Assembly: GCF_001949145.1 (NCBI RefSeq)
Contig: NW_019091397.1
Span: 379,258-412,208 of the forward strand
Direction: 5' to 3'
Source of the DNA: Acanthaster planci
Lineage: Eukaryota > Echinodermata > Asteroidea > Valvatida > Acanthasteridae
Length of the DNA: 32,951 bases
The notes under the pieces are model-generated. The model searched no databases, was not told the DNA's origin, and saw nothing but the letters and a program-made list of their open reading frames with translations. Below are positions 1 through 11,257 of this stretch, in pieces. Position 1 is the stretch's first letter, and every line of letters starts with the position of its first letter. Both the position numbers and the translations under genes were made by a program.

Positions 1-79
1 TTTGTCCGAGTTCCGAGACCCCGGCCACACATATAAACCATCGGCTCCGATTTCGGAGTCCCCAGCTGGTAGTGGTTAA
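1..79 (-). mobile_element. Terminal part of a TTAA-flanked piggyBac-like MITE, cut by the window edge
   Basis: Read on the minus strand, this starts at TTAA (76-79), continues CCACTACCAGC, then a short hairpin (CTCCGA / TCGGAG), then a TTTATATGTGTGG block. The same order is seen at 22224, 31253 and 32864 on the plus strand. TTAA target duplication is typical of piggyBac elements. Only one terminus is inside the window, so length and the second end cannot be checked. Identity as a member of the family is clear; the superfamily is inferred from TTAA alone. Confidence 0.7.
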
Positions 80-1464
80 GGCCAAACAAAATAATAGTTG
101 TGCTCAGTATTCTTGCCACTGTGGGCGGTGCTGGGCGGCACCACCTGGTACTATACCACCCGGCACTTAGGGTTCAAATTGGCAGTGCCACCTAGCACAG
201 ATTTTCCAAAAAATGAAATGAAGTATTACTGAAAATGTAGAGATGCCAACTTGTATGATTTATGCATAATTTTTATGATAAGTTTAGTTAATTTATGACT
301 GTATGATCCAGACTAAGATTTTTTGATTTCCAACTCAAAGGCACAAAACCATATGTGTATAAAATCTACATGAGCTAGCGGTAACATGGAACTGGCCTCG
401 TACTGCGCGCATCAGAAATGTGTCACTGGCATCCCGCACTTTGTTCATACACGTTGCCTGCGTAGCAGTAGAAACCGGTTTTGTTAAATCATCCGTTAGC
501 CCCAATTAATGCTATGATGAACAAAGGGTGAATAGGCACAATCGCAATGTGATTGTGTACATCCATATGTGCATTGTACATGTGCATGTACTGAAAAAAG
601 TACACACGCACACCTGTATGTCGAATATCATGATCGTGCTTAAGTTGACCGGAGTGGAGGACTGTCGAGGATTTGATTCTTGGATATTCTGTGAGCAACT
701 GGACTTGTTTTGGACTGTGGCAACAAGTGAGCAGAAATTCAGGGACTAATACAAATGGGCCATTGTAAAGTCTTGTCATGGAGAAGCTTGCGTGTTTTGC
801 AACGCATGTACATTTAACTGTGACATGATCAACATTGCCCACACTGGCTTACGACACTGAGAAGCACATTAATTAGGCCAAGTAAAAAATTGCACTTCTT
901 TTGGTCAAATAGGGTCGGTAAGTAAGGAGTTTTTGACAATTTTTTTCTTCGTTGATTGATTGCGATGAAAGTTGCCAAAAATTGCCCCAAAAGTGATTAA
1001 AATAAAAACTTACCAGAATTAATGTGGAAATTTTATAATCAACAATTACAATTCACACTTGCACAATGCTAGTCAGGTAATTAAAAGTGTTTTGACGTGA
1101 CAAGTTGTTGACAGGTGTTCGTTTTGAAAGAAAAGACGGCAGGATTTGTTTAACTTTTTCTAATTTGCCAATGTAAATTCTTAGGGCGGCGCCAAAAAAT
1201 TAGGGTCAGTCGGGAAACCGGAACAGGAAGTGCAATAGGATTACACTTTTTCCTTTGGGAAATTTGCCATCTCTGAATAAATGTACCAATTTGATCGTAT
1301 TTCAAGCATCAGAAAGCGTTGAGAACTGTGCTCGATATGTTTTGCAATCCAAACATTTATCCGGCACTATAATGGTCCTAGCTAGAACACTGGTTGTGTT
1401 TCTTATTACCATGATTACATTGAAAAAATAGGTTGGATAGGTACATGTTTTATGTATTTTCTCT
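80..1464. other. Non-coding stretch, no gene recognised
   Basis: This lies beyond the last exportin-5 exon found and is probably intron or flanking DNA. Open frames here are short, overlap on both strands and resemble no family I know. A GC-richer patch near 120-200 holds short inverted motifs (GGGCGGTGCTGGGCGGCACC region) without a clear element boundary. Confidence 0.4.
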
Positions 1465-2606
1465 TTAGGTCAAAATGTTAAGGTGGGGAATATTTTGGTG
1501 CAAATTTAAAGTGATTTTGATGGTACACAGTGTATTTTTCTCTTTGACCTTGTGGGAACAACTGCACAAGATTCTGTGCAGAAGACCAAGGACCTTGTTT
1601 GCTTTGGTTGCTGTTATGTTCACGTGGTCTGTCCAGTTTAATTTGCTAATGACTTCAACGCCAAGGTACTTGTGATTTGCAATAGAATCTAAGTGTTCCC
1701 CATTCATATTGTAAAATATGGAAGGGTTTCTGTTTATGAGTAATATACATCACACAACATTTATTTCTATTAAATTTCATCTGCCATTTAGATATCCAGT
1801 TGCATAGGGTGTCAATATCACTTTGAAGAACCACCATGTCTTCTTCAGATTTGATTTCTCGGTAGGAAATACAGTCATCAGTGAAAAGTCGTACTTGGGA
1901 CATTATGCCTATAGGGAGATCATTTACATGTATGTAAAGGATGAAGAGTAAAGGCCCCAAGACGGTGCCTTGAGGGACTCCAGATTGTACCTTGGCTGAT
2001 GATGAAGAAACCCCATCTAAAACAACAGATTGTGTCCTCATGGTGAGAAAGTTATTAAACCAGCTGTGCAAGCTTCCTAGTATGATACCTGACTGTCGAA
2101 GCTTCAGAAGATGTTTAAGAGGAACTGAGTCAAAAGCTTTACTAACGTCTGTTATAATGACATCTGCTTGACCTTGGCCGTCAAGTATTTTCCCTTGGTC
2201 GTTAATTGTCAGCGCCAATTGTGTTTCGCATGACCGCCCCTTACGGAAGCCATGTTGTTCTTCATTTATGATATATAATATGTGTATTTGTGTAGATAAT
2301 ATGCTCTGATAGTTTGCATGGTATAGATGTCAGTGAGACCGGCCAGTAATTACTTGGGTCTGCATGATTTCCTTTTTTAAATATTGAAGAGATATTAGCT
2401 TTTAACCAGTCCTGCGGTAACTCACCAGTATTGATAGATTTTTGAAAAATTTGTTGAAGTAATGGGGCTATGCTGTCGGTACACTCTTTCAGAACAGAAG
2501 GTAGCATTCCGTCTGGACCGGGTACTTTGTGAGGTTTCAGCTCTTTAAGTATTTTAATACCCTGTGTCATGATTTTTATTAGGGCCATGTAGGGAGGTGT
2601 TGACAA
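1465..2606 (-). pseudogene. Reverse transcriptase of the CR1-like element (frameshifted)
   Basis: Two main minus-strand frames carry RT blocks: HKVPGPDGMLP (about 2500-2540), KKGNHADPSNYWPVSLTS, a QHGFRKGRSCETQ block (about 2213-2260), DVSKAFDSVPLKHLL (motif A, Asp kept), SGVPQGTVLGPLLF (about 1945-1990), FTDD (motif C, normally FADD, both Asp kept) and, after a frameshift near 1700, YLGVEV plus NWTDHVN and KANKVLGLLHRIL. The order and motifs are those of CR1/Jockey RT. At least two frameshifts and loss of the C-terminal end make this a pseudogene. Confidence 0.88.
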
Positions 2607-3159
2607 TCTTCCTGGGTGAAGACAGATTGAAATTGACTGCTCATGACGTTAGCTTTATCTAAGGGAGACGCTGCCATACCAGTTGCTATCTTTAATGGAG
2701 CAACACTAGTTGAGTTGTTTCAGGCTTTTAATGAACCTCCAAAAAGCCTTTGTGTTTTTGATGACAAGTTTTCTCCAACTGTGCAGAGGCATTCACTGCG
2801 TGATTTCTCAGGCTATGATCCAGTACCTTACATAGTGTGCGGAGGTTTTCCCACTCAGTCTCGCATCCAGTGTGTTGTGCCTTGTCATATGCTTTCCTTT
2901 TATGTGTACTATTAAAGTCTTTTATGAGTGTGTTTGAACCAGGGTAAGTTTCCGTTTGGTGTGACCAATCTTGAAGGAATGTGCTGGTTCATAGATAAGT
3001 CAGGGTTGCCTTAAAATTTTCCCATAATTCATTGACATTTGCGTTTTTAACTGTGTTATCATCGATTGAACCCGAGTAGCTATTTAGGTCCTTCTCACTG
3101 CTTTCACAGTCCCCCTTTTTATGAGGTAGATTCTTCTGTGCTGTTCCTTTATTCTGTGG
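2607..3159 (-). pseudogene. Linker between endonuclease and RT of the CR1-like element
   Basis: Minus-strand reading gives fragments such as VNELWENFKATL, NGNLPWFKH and HKRKAYDKAQHTG, in changing frames. These resemble the charged helical linker (the LPW..R.IK..IR.R...K region) found between EN and RT in this group. It joins the two recognised domains, so the element is one insertion and not two fragments. Confidence 0.6.
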
Positions 3160-3822
3160 TGAGAGGACATGAATTCTGTCAACACAATGTCAAGATCTGA
3201 CATCCCCAGTAATATGTGTACAGTACGTTTTGCACAATCACATTTGTATTATTGCTGTTCCATGTAGGTTGTGTAACAATTTGATGCAAGTTGTGATCGT
3301 TGGCTATGTTTATCATCTGCTTGCTGATCGCAAGGTTTCTTCAACCTGGTTTAAAGCAGTTACTTGACCAGTCAACATCAGGCAAGTTGGAGTCTTTAGC
3401 CAGGAAAATTTGAATACTGGTAGGTAGTTTTGCAATGGCATTTTCGAGATCTGAGAGCTGCTTTTGATCTATAGTGGCTGAGTTTTGGTGTTTTCTGTGA
3501 AAAGCTCCTATGTATAGTATGGGGCGACCTACGACACTGAGGCTAGTCCACAGCATTTCCCAGTCTGCATTTGATGTAACTCTTCACCCTGGACAATGAT
3601 ATCTCAGCAGAACACAATCAAGACACCACCACCGGTAGTGTCGGATTGACGGTCACAGAAAGAGACTTGGTATGGTGTGCTCACTAGAATAAATCCCATC
3701 CTGTAGCCATGTTTCTGTACCTATAATAACATAAGGTTTTTCCATCTCAAGTAATGATTGAAATTCTGCAGTTTTGTTTTGTAAGCTTTGAAAGTTAATG
3801 TTCAAAACCTTTAACAAGTTAT
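3160..3822 (-). pseudogene. APE-type endonuclease domain of the CR1-like element (broken)
   Basis: Minus-strand motifs appear in the expected order for an apurinic-like endonuclease that nicks target DNA: NINFQSLQNK (about 3800), IIGTETWL with the catalytic Glu (about 3709-3731), YIGAFHR (about 3490), DSNLPDVDW in place of the usual GDFN-LPDIDW (about 3365-3410), a QPTW block, and GMSDLDIVLTEF (about 3169-3207). The usual catalytic His of the SDH motif is Leu here. The domain is spread over more than one frame, so it cannot encode a working enzyme. Confidence 0.75.
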
Positions 3823-4235
3823 TCAATTTGTTTGGTCTTTTGTTTCCCAGTCTGATGTGCTGTAACTCTTAGGGTTTTTTGCCTTTGGCTTGTTCTTTTC
3901 TGGCGTTGATGAGAGTAAAGGTCTGCCTACAGTGATATTTGTGCCATAACTTTCAATATTGTCATTGGCAGAGCCAGGAAGTTGGAAAGGATTTGAAATT
4001 TCCAATTCAACTTCAGATTCATTGTACACAGTGCTGGAAAAATTTGGTAGGCCACAGTTGCAACATATCCAAGAATACGAGTTGTGTTTCATGTGTACTT
4101 GATACAATACGTCTCTCATTACTGTGCACTTTGTGTGGAACCATACTTGGCATTCTTCTCATTCCATTGTTTTGTGGTTTGAGCTGACATTTTTACCGCA
4201 TGAGCCACATTGATATTTTGGAATTCTAGGCTTAA
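3823..4235 (-). pseudogene. PHD-type zinc finger region of the CR1-like element
   Basis: The minus-strand frame shows CGSCG (about 4196-4211), then EECQVWFHTKC, then WICCNCG (about 4052-4071). This is the Cys/His spacing of a PHD finger: C-x2-C, a middle C-x2-W-F-H-x2-C, and a final C-x2-C. One stop codon interrupts the stretch near the middle. A low-complexity tail rich in Pro, Ser and Lys follows before the endonuclease. In CR1-like elements such a finger is thought to bind nucleic acid or chromatin; that role is inferred here. The start is unresolved because the frame is open upstream of any Met. Confidence 0.7.
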
Positions 4236-5511
4236 CAGTTTTAGGGCCTGGATTCACTTGGATATGCACTTGGATAATAATAATACTACGGACAAGCTTG
4301 TGAGCGAGTTTGAGATGAAATATTTTCTTTGTTCACCTATGTGAAAATTACACTTGTGGTCACCATCTTGAATTCCTGGAGAGAATGTAGAACAGATATG
4401 GAACAAACTCCCCCAGTTACTGTTTTGCCGTTTCAGAGAAGTTGGAATCCGGAAGGGTTGATCAGCAGGACGTTGACATAAAGTATTCGCAAACAAGGCA
4501 GTAAGAAAGACAGCTCCAACAAGTGACCGAGTCAAATTCATTGCCAACATAGATGCGTGCTGGGTGACGTGTACATGCATGTACAAAGTCTAGGGTTTCA
4601 GTGCATATAGTTTCCTGATGTATCAAACTCCAAGTGAAAATTTAAAATTGTGTTAAAAACATAAAAAAATATCAGGTATACGAAATAAAAAATGAGTGAT
4701 CCGTACAGAGCAAGTGTTAAAAAAACACATCATACATGTTTAAAAATGGGATGCCAAATCTAAAAGGACGATTTACTAAGATAAAAAAAATCTGCTGAGG
4801 GACCAACATAAAAACGCATCCGACACCAACCACAACACACGTGTCGCTTATGTTGTTTCAGCAGGTCACAAGTTTGCTAATGCTGTTCTGAGTGGCGACG
4901 TGAAAGAGGCTTCAAGCATTGTTGAATAATTCAGGAAAGTGAAGAGAAAGTTTTGCTGACTTTATTACTACCCATAAAACTTAACTTCTCAAATTCTCAA
5001 GTAAGTCTCAAGTGGAGGTGGTGATGAGGTAGAATTGGCAAAATAAATGAATAAATGAAGTCTGATTTGAATTCTACAGATTTAAATCACCAACACTGGA
5101 GGATTTACACTCCTGGCACAATTGGTCTGCATTGCAGTTCAGCCGAGTTTCCCACCCCTTCTGGTGTGCACCAGGCAATTTCCATAAGAATGCGCTGGGG
5201 CCTTAAGGGTTTAGTGCACATTCACAACAGCGGGACTCTTTTGAGATAACTCAACCATGACTAATACCCTGATGGAAAATATAATCTTATGTAAAGTCCT
5301 TCAATGTCAGTGAGTAAAAATCAGTAGAATTCAATTAAAACTTCATTTATTCAATTAATTTGGGAATTAACTTTTATTTTACATTTGGTCAGGAGTATAT
5401 ATGAAGAGCTATTAATCATTAAGACCAGAGGATGTTACATGTATATCACACACTACACATATACAATTTTCAACAATACTGTGTTTGTGGAAAGACAAAA
5501 GGTTAACTCAC
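4236..5511. other. Intronic or flanking DNA next to the CR1-like element
   Basis: No gene is recognised. The part beside the CR1-like element may include its 5' leader. An AT-rich tract with AATAAATGAATAAATG lies near 5044-5058. The next exportin-5 exon, expected to start in phase 0 after the 5512 donor, was searched for by eye in this interval and not found. Confidence 0.4.
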
Positions 5512-5675
5512 CTCAGTTTGAAATGCGAGAGTCATCTGCAAAAGTTGTGCTAGCTGTGGGGTGAGTTTGCTCAACCCATCACTTTGAAAAAGTCTGCCAA
5601 GTACATTTTCCAAGAAGCAGGTCAGAGCATCCCAATGTATGTAGGATGGCGAGTGCTGCGTACAGGCATCTCTTC
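5512..5675 (-). CDS. xpo5: Exportin-5 internal exon (third of three seen)
   Basis: Exportin-5 carries pre-miRNA and other structured RNA out of the nucleus with RanGTP. This exon has 164 nt: two bases of a split codon plus 54 codons. The motif SPSYIHWDALTCFLENVL resembles SPSFVQWEAMTLFLESVI of human XPO5, and the later LLQMTLAFQTE resembles LLQMVLNFDTK; the human strings are recalled, not searched. The part lies in the HEAT-repeat solenoid. The acceptor is TGTGTGTCAG on the minus strand ending at 5676. The donor is GTGAGT at 5511-5506, an excellent consensus. The first two bases (GA) join the G left by the 17.6 kb exon to make a Gly codon. No stop occurs in frame. The next exon should start in phase 0 and is not in the window. 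Confidence 0.85.
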
Positions 5676-7540
5676 CTGACACACAATCATACGTAAAGTT
5701 TATTTGTAAAAACACCAACAGCTTGGTTTTGTTTTAATGGACGAACACTTATAATTTAAGGATGTGCCAACTAGTGGCATGAAATGAAGGGCACTTCCTC
5801 AATCATGACAAGTGCTCCTTCCCCACTATTGCCCCTCGAACATGAGAAAGTGTATGTCATGTAACGATGTTGAAGAGTCTGTGAAGTTACACAGCCCTAT
5901 AAGTCATCAATATATCTTGAAATGTAGGGGCTGATAGCAGTTGATTTTTTTTTATTCATTTTTTAGAAAAGTCTATGCATTCCGAGGTCCTATGAAAATT
6001 TCTGTAACAATGGTGGCACATGTATTTGGACTTTCTTAACCACTTGATGCAAGATGACAGGTAAACACACACCATTTTTGTTATTTGTTCAACGGAAGAC
6101 ATGTACATTCAATTCTTTTTTTATTTCCGCGGTTGATGTATTAATGCATCATGCTTGGAAGGGTCAAAGTGGGGAGCACAATCGTACACGTAGACACTGC
6201 TACAAAGTGAACCCATCCCAACCAAAAATAAAACCAAAATGGCTTTCTGGATCTTGAGTAATCAGAAGTGAATTGGGGAAGCCACCCCCTACATAAAAGA
6301 GCTTAGTGGATTCAATACCTCCTTTTTTAGCCGATTTGCAAGGGAGAGAAACAACGCTTGCCAGGTATACCATGAGTGATGCCTGTTTTTTTATGCTACG
6401 GGTCTTTTGTATGTCAACCGGTTGAGGTGTGGACAAGCGCCATTATTTTTATTAGGGCAGTTGAACAAAAATGAGGAAAAGAATGAAAATACTGATGACT
6501 GAACACAAGAGTTGTGCTTCCCTATATATTTTACAGGCTTCATAAATAAATTGCAAAGTTGTAGAATTTTCAGAAGAAAAAAAATGCCCCCAGCAGATTT
6601 TTCGTGTTACGAAAATTTGATGTTGACTGGTTGAGATTGTGCACATGGCCTATATATATATGTGGCCCAGATACATACTTTATGTACCACTTGATACAAT
6701 AAGGAGTTCTTCAAAATTGACAACTGGATGTTAAGCTAAAGTAAGTGCAAGTTACTTCCATCCGTAATGAAAAGAATTCAGCATACATGCAAAGCATGGA
6801 AAAATACTTCAATTTCGGATTGCTCAATACAAGTACCTCTAAATAATGACAGTATTGACTGTTTACAACTCATCATGGCTAACTCACGGATAAGTACCTA
6901 CATGTACCTCCAGTTAGGGCCAATAAAGAATTGGGACCTTTATAGACCTTTATGCCCCCATAACGATGGCTTAAAACAAGGTCCCTTTCTATAACCAGTA
7001 ATACAGTTAGTCACTGAGGAGGTGATCACAGCAGGGGTGAGATTTGAGGAAACTGAAAAAAACACGGGAAAAATACGTCTCTTAAGTATGTCCCACAATT
7101 ACCCATTTCAACAATATATCGCACCAAGTGTACCTGCAATATCCTTGCTTGCTTTTTTTCTGATTAATTTCCTATAATTTTGTCTTTCCCTTCGCAGCCT
7201 CATATTCCACACCTGACATTTGAGCCACAAAAATTTCCATGTATTTTTTCAAGCTTTCGTGATTGGAAACATCTCCACAATGATCAATGACTTTTAAGGG
7301 AATGAAGAGCTATTTTGATCAATCGAAGCAACAATTGAAGAACTGTGCAAAACGAAGATAAAGTGATGCATGAGAAGTTTTGCGTTGACATTGACAATGG
7401 AGCAGTGCATGGTACATGTGTACACTATTAAAAGCTGTACATGTACCAAGTCAATATTATACGCATGTACCCAACTGTTCAGTGGTATTCTATTGCATTC
7501 CAGCTGGAGTACAACAAAAAAGCACACTTGATATTAAAAC
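5676..7540. other. Intron of exportin-5, no feature recognised
   Basis: This is the start of the about 11.9 kb intron between the 17.6 kb and 5.5 kb exons, counted from its 3' end. It is AT-rich, with poly-A and poly-T runs and scattered ACATGTAC motifs near 7411-7445. The open frames look like chance ORFs. Confidence 0.5.
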
Positions 7541-7627
7541 CTAAACTTGCACAAGTCCTGCCCATAAAAAATCAATAAATCCTGGCTATGTTTTTCCCAA
7601 AATCTGGACAAATCTTTTTTTGATTTT
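7541..7627 (+). repeat. Dispersed repeat, also present near 16669-16800
   Basis: CTAAACTTGCACAAGTC starts at 7541 and AATCTGGACAAATC lies near 7601-7614. A similar pair, CCTAAACTTGTGCAAGTC (about 16666) and AATCCGGACAAATC (about 16784), appears once more with the same order and orientation. The shared order suggests two copies of an interspersed element with unknown borders. Confidence 0.4.
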
Positions 7628-7751
7628 TGTATGTAACCTTGGAAAATTTTTGCAGACCTGCAAGTACTTTACTGTTGACAGAGCAAAAACAGAAAAACAA
7701 TTACATGCCATTTCAATTCTTTGGCACACTGTACCTGTCTGAAACTAAAAT

Positions 7752-7963
7752 CAGGGGTTAATCCAGGAATTTTGAGGGGGGCCCAGGCTTGTCAGAGTTT
7801 TGTTTAATGTCCAATTTTTGCTGTCAGGCAAAAGCGTAATATACCTAGTAAATATTACACGTAGTATGATATTACTACAGTTGTTATTTTAGTGTTTTAG
7901 TTTATTTTTGGTTTTTTTGGAGTCAGAGCAGGTTGATTCCCCCCCCCCTCCATTCAACGCCTG
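7752..7963. mobile_element. Possible hAT-like MITE with CAGGGG ends
   Basis: The left end reads CAGGGGTTAATCCAGGAATT and runs into a G tract. The right end has a 10-C tract followed by CCATTCAACGCCTG. The G tract near the left and C tract near the right, with CAGGGG and CGCCTG ends, fit a worn terminal inverted repeat. No 8-bp target duplication was found, so the call is tentative. Confidence 0.35.
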
Positions 7964-8532
7964 TATCAATGCCTGTATCATGATATAAAAAAAATCGACT
8001 TATAAAAAGTCTTGATAAAGGCAGGACATTTTGGAGTCTGGATGTCTAACTTTTGCTGGAGGCACATTAACTGTGAACAAATCCTTCCTATGCAACATGC
8101 AGTAATTACCAATCTCAAAAGGAGTACTCATGAGTCAGATGTCAATTTTTCTCAAATTTGAGACTCTTAGTAAGTCAAAAAAGTGTACAAGTTACAAAAA
8201 TATACTCTGCATTCTTAGTGAAAGCTTTTGTTGTCCTCAATGCTTTTGGCCGCTGATGAGGCATACAAACTCTCAACTAAGTTTTAACCATAAACAACCT
8301 TCTGATAAGACTGCCCAATGATAACAATTTGTCAGTTGCTCCTTTACTCTTTACCTTCTCCATGTACATTAAAACAGCCTCCACCTTGAAAACTTTAGAA
8401 CTGCATAAGCAAGTGAATAGCTTGTTATCAGGGCTTCATAATGCATATTAACGCACAAGATGGCGTTTCCTTGTTAGCCATCAGCTCAACCATGTTTAAA
8501 TGTATTCATTGTTCCACGCTTAATGTCTTCAT
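7964..8532. other. Intronic DNA, no feature recognised
   Basis: No gene, splice-site pair with coding potential or clear repeat was seen here. Confidence 0.5.
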
Positions 8533-8612
8533 TGTACAGCGCATTTGAACATATCTATATGAATTCGCGCTTTATAAATGAATAAATTATTAAATTAAAT
8601 TATTATTATTTC
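8533..8612 (+). repeat. LINE/SINE-type 3' tail ending in an ATT-rich run
   Basis: TGTACAGCGCATTTGAAC is followed by GCGCTTTATAAATGAATAAA and then TTATT repeats. Paired blocks of this kind (GCGC..TTGA then GCGCTATATAAAT and an ATT microsatellite) form the shared 3' tail of many L2-type LINEs and the SINEs that use them. The 5' part, perhaps starting near 8430, is too degraded to define. Confidence 0.45.
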
Positions 8613-10216
8613 CATAAAATAATCTACAAGACTATTCTCATACCTTTCCTCTACAAGACATACCACCTACGTCTGCTTCGCAAATTATTCTGTGATTAGA
8701 ATGCATTCCATGACACCAGTGCACATACTACCATGCATAGTGGTTTAAAACCCTACCTGACCCAGACATCAGTGAAATACTATCAGATTATTTTCACTCA
8801 CATTGATTAAAACAATTTAACAAGTCTTTTCGAACTTATTTAGAGTCCTCATGGGTTTTCAATTTGGCTACAGGAATCGCGGTTAGGATCGACAATCAAC
8901 ATCACCCCTGACAAAAAGCTACAGTTCTTTCAACTACTTTTCAGTTTCAATTCCACTTAAGCTGTGTTATAACCCTCAAATTACGACTAACCTTCACACA
9001 CAAAGTCAACACAATTACAATGAAGTCGATGACATTCAAGCAAATGCGATGAAACTGAGCACCAATAGGCCCGACGTCATCGGAAGCAATCACCCGCAGT
9101 ATACCCTACATGTCTCAACAACAGAGGGCGCTGTTCATTACGCTCGAAATAACGTCAAATCCTGCGTGGCACCGGCTTTTAAGTTGATTTTTTTGCACAA
9201 TGACGAATTGCGCGACTTTTTCGCTTGATTATATTTGTAGCCAATTAATCAGTCAATCAAATTATGAATAAACTAGACATTTTTGCCCAGGCCGTTTATG
9301 GCCAATTGTAAAAATACATCAACAACCATATGTTGATGTATATTTTTCTTGTTTGGGACTTTCCATAGTTTACTGTAAAAAATAAACCTGAATTTCTGTA
9401 CTCTATTCAATTTTTTTAAAGCAAATTTATATCGGCCTGAAAGAGTGTCTAACGAGCTACAAAATAATGCAAAGGTTTATATCTGAAGATATAATTTTGT
9501 TTTTGACAAGCAGAGTTTTTTGTTGACATTTTTTCAACTGTGAAAAGACTACCTTTCCTCAAAAAAGCTGAAGTGCGTACTTCAGTGGAATAAACGGTAC
9601 AATTATTAAAAAACAAATTTTTCTTTGGTAAACGATATCTCATTAGATAATAGTGAACTGATTTAAAGCATAATATCAAGGGAAAATTTTTTGAAATGTC
9701 TGGGTCTTAAACCACTCTCATGGACTCTTCCTCTCTACTGTAGACCAGCAAAGTGATCCCCTCTAATACAGACTATGTAATAAAACATTAATAACTTCGT
9801 GTCGGAGTGCCTGGAACTGGAGACACCTATGAATTTACAGTGAACAATCACTCTAAAAATAAAAACTTTACTACTCGTGCACACTGCACGTAAGGAATCC
9901 TCTGCAGCGAGCATGTGGACAGTTTCATTTTCAAATAGGGTGTTACAGCTGTATGAAGTCTGTCAATGCATGACTAATAACTGCAAGTGCATATATGCAG
10001 CACATGCCCTTTGACCCTTGTTTACTTTGTACAAGTGCAATGTTTTCAATGACAGACACAAGTATAACAACGCAAATGTAAGCTTTGACAACTGGGAAAC
10101 TATTTCTATAAATACATTCATCACTGAGAGTCAGTGACTAAAAGAACCTTAAAGATAAAAACATACAGTGCAAGTGCAACAATTCAAAACTTCTCCTAAA
10201 AGTTTCTTTTTCCTTG
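8613..10216. other. Intronic DNA with a perfect small inverted repeat
   Basis: No coding region is recognised. An 11-bp perfect inverted repeat, ATACATCAACA (9314-9324) and TGTTGATGTAT (9331-9341), surrounds the six bases ACCATA. Otherwise this is AT-rich intron. Confidence 0.45.
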
Positions 10217-10885
10217 AAAAGAATGACCATAATTTCATAACTTATAACACATCTCAATTGTTCTAACAAGCATTCTTAACCACGGATTACACAGAAAGAA
10301 AATCATGCCAATAACTTAAATCCAGAGATTGACATGTTTAACATATAAAATTGTAATCAATTGACATACTGCAGAATCATAATGTTAGCAGAAAAATTAA
10401 ATTGAAATATTTGTTTACTCGTCTTTTCAGAATTTTCCTAGATGAATGAAGAAAACTGAAAACATCTTTGTACAGTATAACTATTAGCAACATCTACTTG
10501 GAAACATGCAAGCAAATCTTAGGGACACTTGAATGGCATATTGAAAGAATGGCCATAATTTTATAACCTATAACACACCCCAATTGCTCTAACTAACGAG
10601 CAGGCTTAACCACGCATAACGCAGTAAGAAAATCATGCCAATACATGTAGCTTTAATCCAGAGCTGTATGCAATTGTACATATAAAATTCAAGTGTAATA
10701 AATTGACGCACTGCAAAATTATCTGTTTGCAGAAAAAAATTAATTGAAATATTTGTTTTCTGGTCTTTTCAGAATTTTCCTAGACAAATGAAGAAATTTG
10801 TGAACATCTTTGTAGAGTCAAACTGCTCCTAACATTTACATGGAAACATGGAAGAAAAACTAAAGGACACTTGAATGCATACCCA
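10217..10885. repeat. Two-copy degenerate tandem repeat, unit about 326-341 bp
   Basis: Copy one starts at about 10217 (AAAAGAATGACCATAATTT) and copy two at about 10543 (AAAGAATGGCCATAATTTT). Matching blocks continue in order: TATAACACA, AAAATCATGCCAAT, TTTAATCCAGAG or its counterpart, GAAATATTTGTTT, CTTTTCAGAATTTTCCTAGA, GGAAACATG and GGACACTTGAATG. The offset grows from 326 to 341 bp because of small indels. No coding content is seen. This is an old segmental duplication within an intron. Confidence 0.85.
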
Positions 10886-11257
10886 TATTTAAAGGGGATG
10901 GGCCGTGCTGGGAAGAGTTCTTGTAAAACATGCATCAACACATAAAACAAACATACATATAACAAGAAAACACTTCTGTATAATTTCAAAATGTGCAGAA
11001 ATATATTAAAAATTACAGTTTTCATGACCCTATTTCACTCCCTGCTTAGAGCAAAAGCTAAACAACAGCCGTTGGGTACAGAAGGTTGTGTGAAGAAATT
11101 CCTAAGAATCATGACGTCATCGGACAGAGTCCTTTATCAGGCGACTGTTTACTGTTACGCAACGACGCATCAACATGTATGTAATGTACATGTAGTAGCA
11201 TTACCATGTGCTTTCAGCCGAGGATGAGTGCCATGGTCACATGCACCAATCAAGACG
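10886..11257. other. Intronic DNA before the Mag-like element
   Basis: No gene is recognised. The 5' part of the gypsy element, including gag, protease and LTR, is not visible here. Confidence 0.4.

Larger units (their letters stand above)
1465..4235 (-). mobile_element. Degenerate CR1-like non-LTR retrotransposon (PHD finger, endonuclease, reverse transcriptase)
   Basis: Minus-strand translation gives, in order, a PHD-type cysteine/histidine cluster, an APE-type endonuclease and a reverse transcriptase of the CR1/Jockey group. PHD fingers are known in CR1-like elements, which favours that clade. The reading frame is split by several frameshifts and stops, so it is a dead copy. Sequence after the RT thumb start is missing at the low-coordinate end (about 1465), so the 3' end appears lost. 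No target-site duplication or 3' microsatellite was identified. It lies on the same strand as exportin-5, downstream of the 5.5 kb exon. Confidence 0.85.

Noticed and set aside
2643-2915. Plus-strand 90-codon frame inside the CR1-like element
   Set aside because: It is antisense to the EN-RT linker, which reads coherently on the minus strand.
4254-4586. Minus-strand 110-codon open frame with a hydrophobic start (MNLTRSLVGAVFLTALF)
   Set aside because: It could look like a signal peptide, but the rest matches nothing and it lies beside the CR1-like element, possibly its leader. No splice or promoter evidence.
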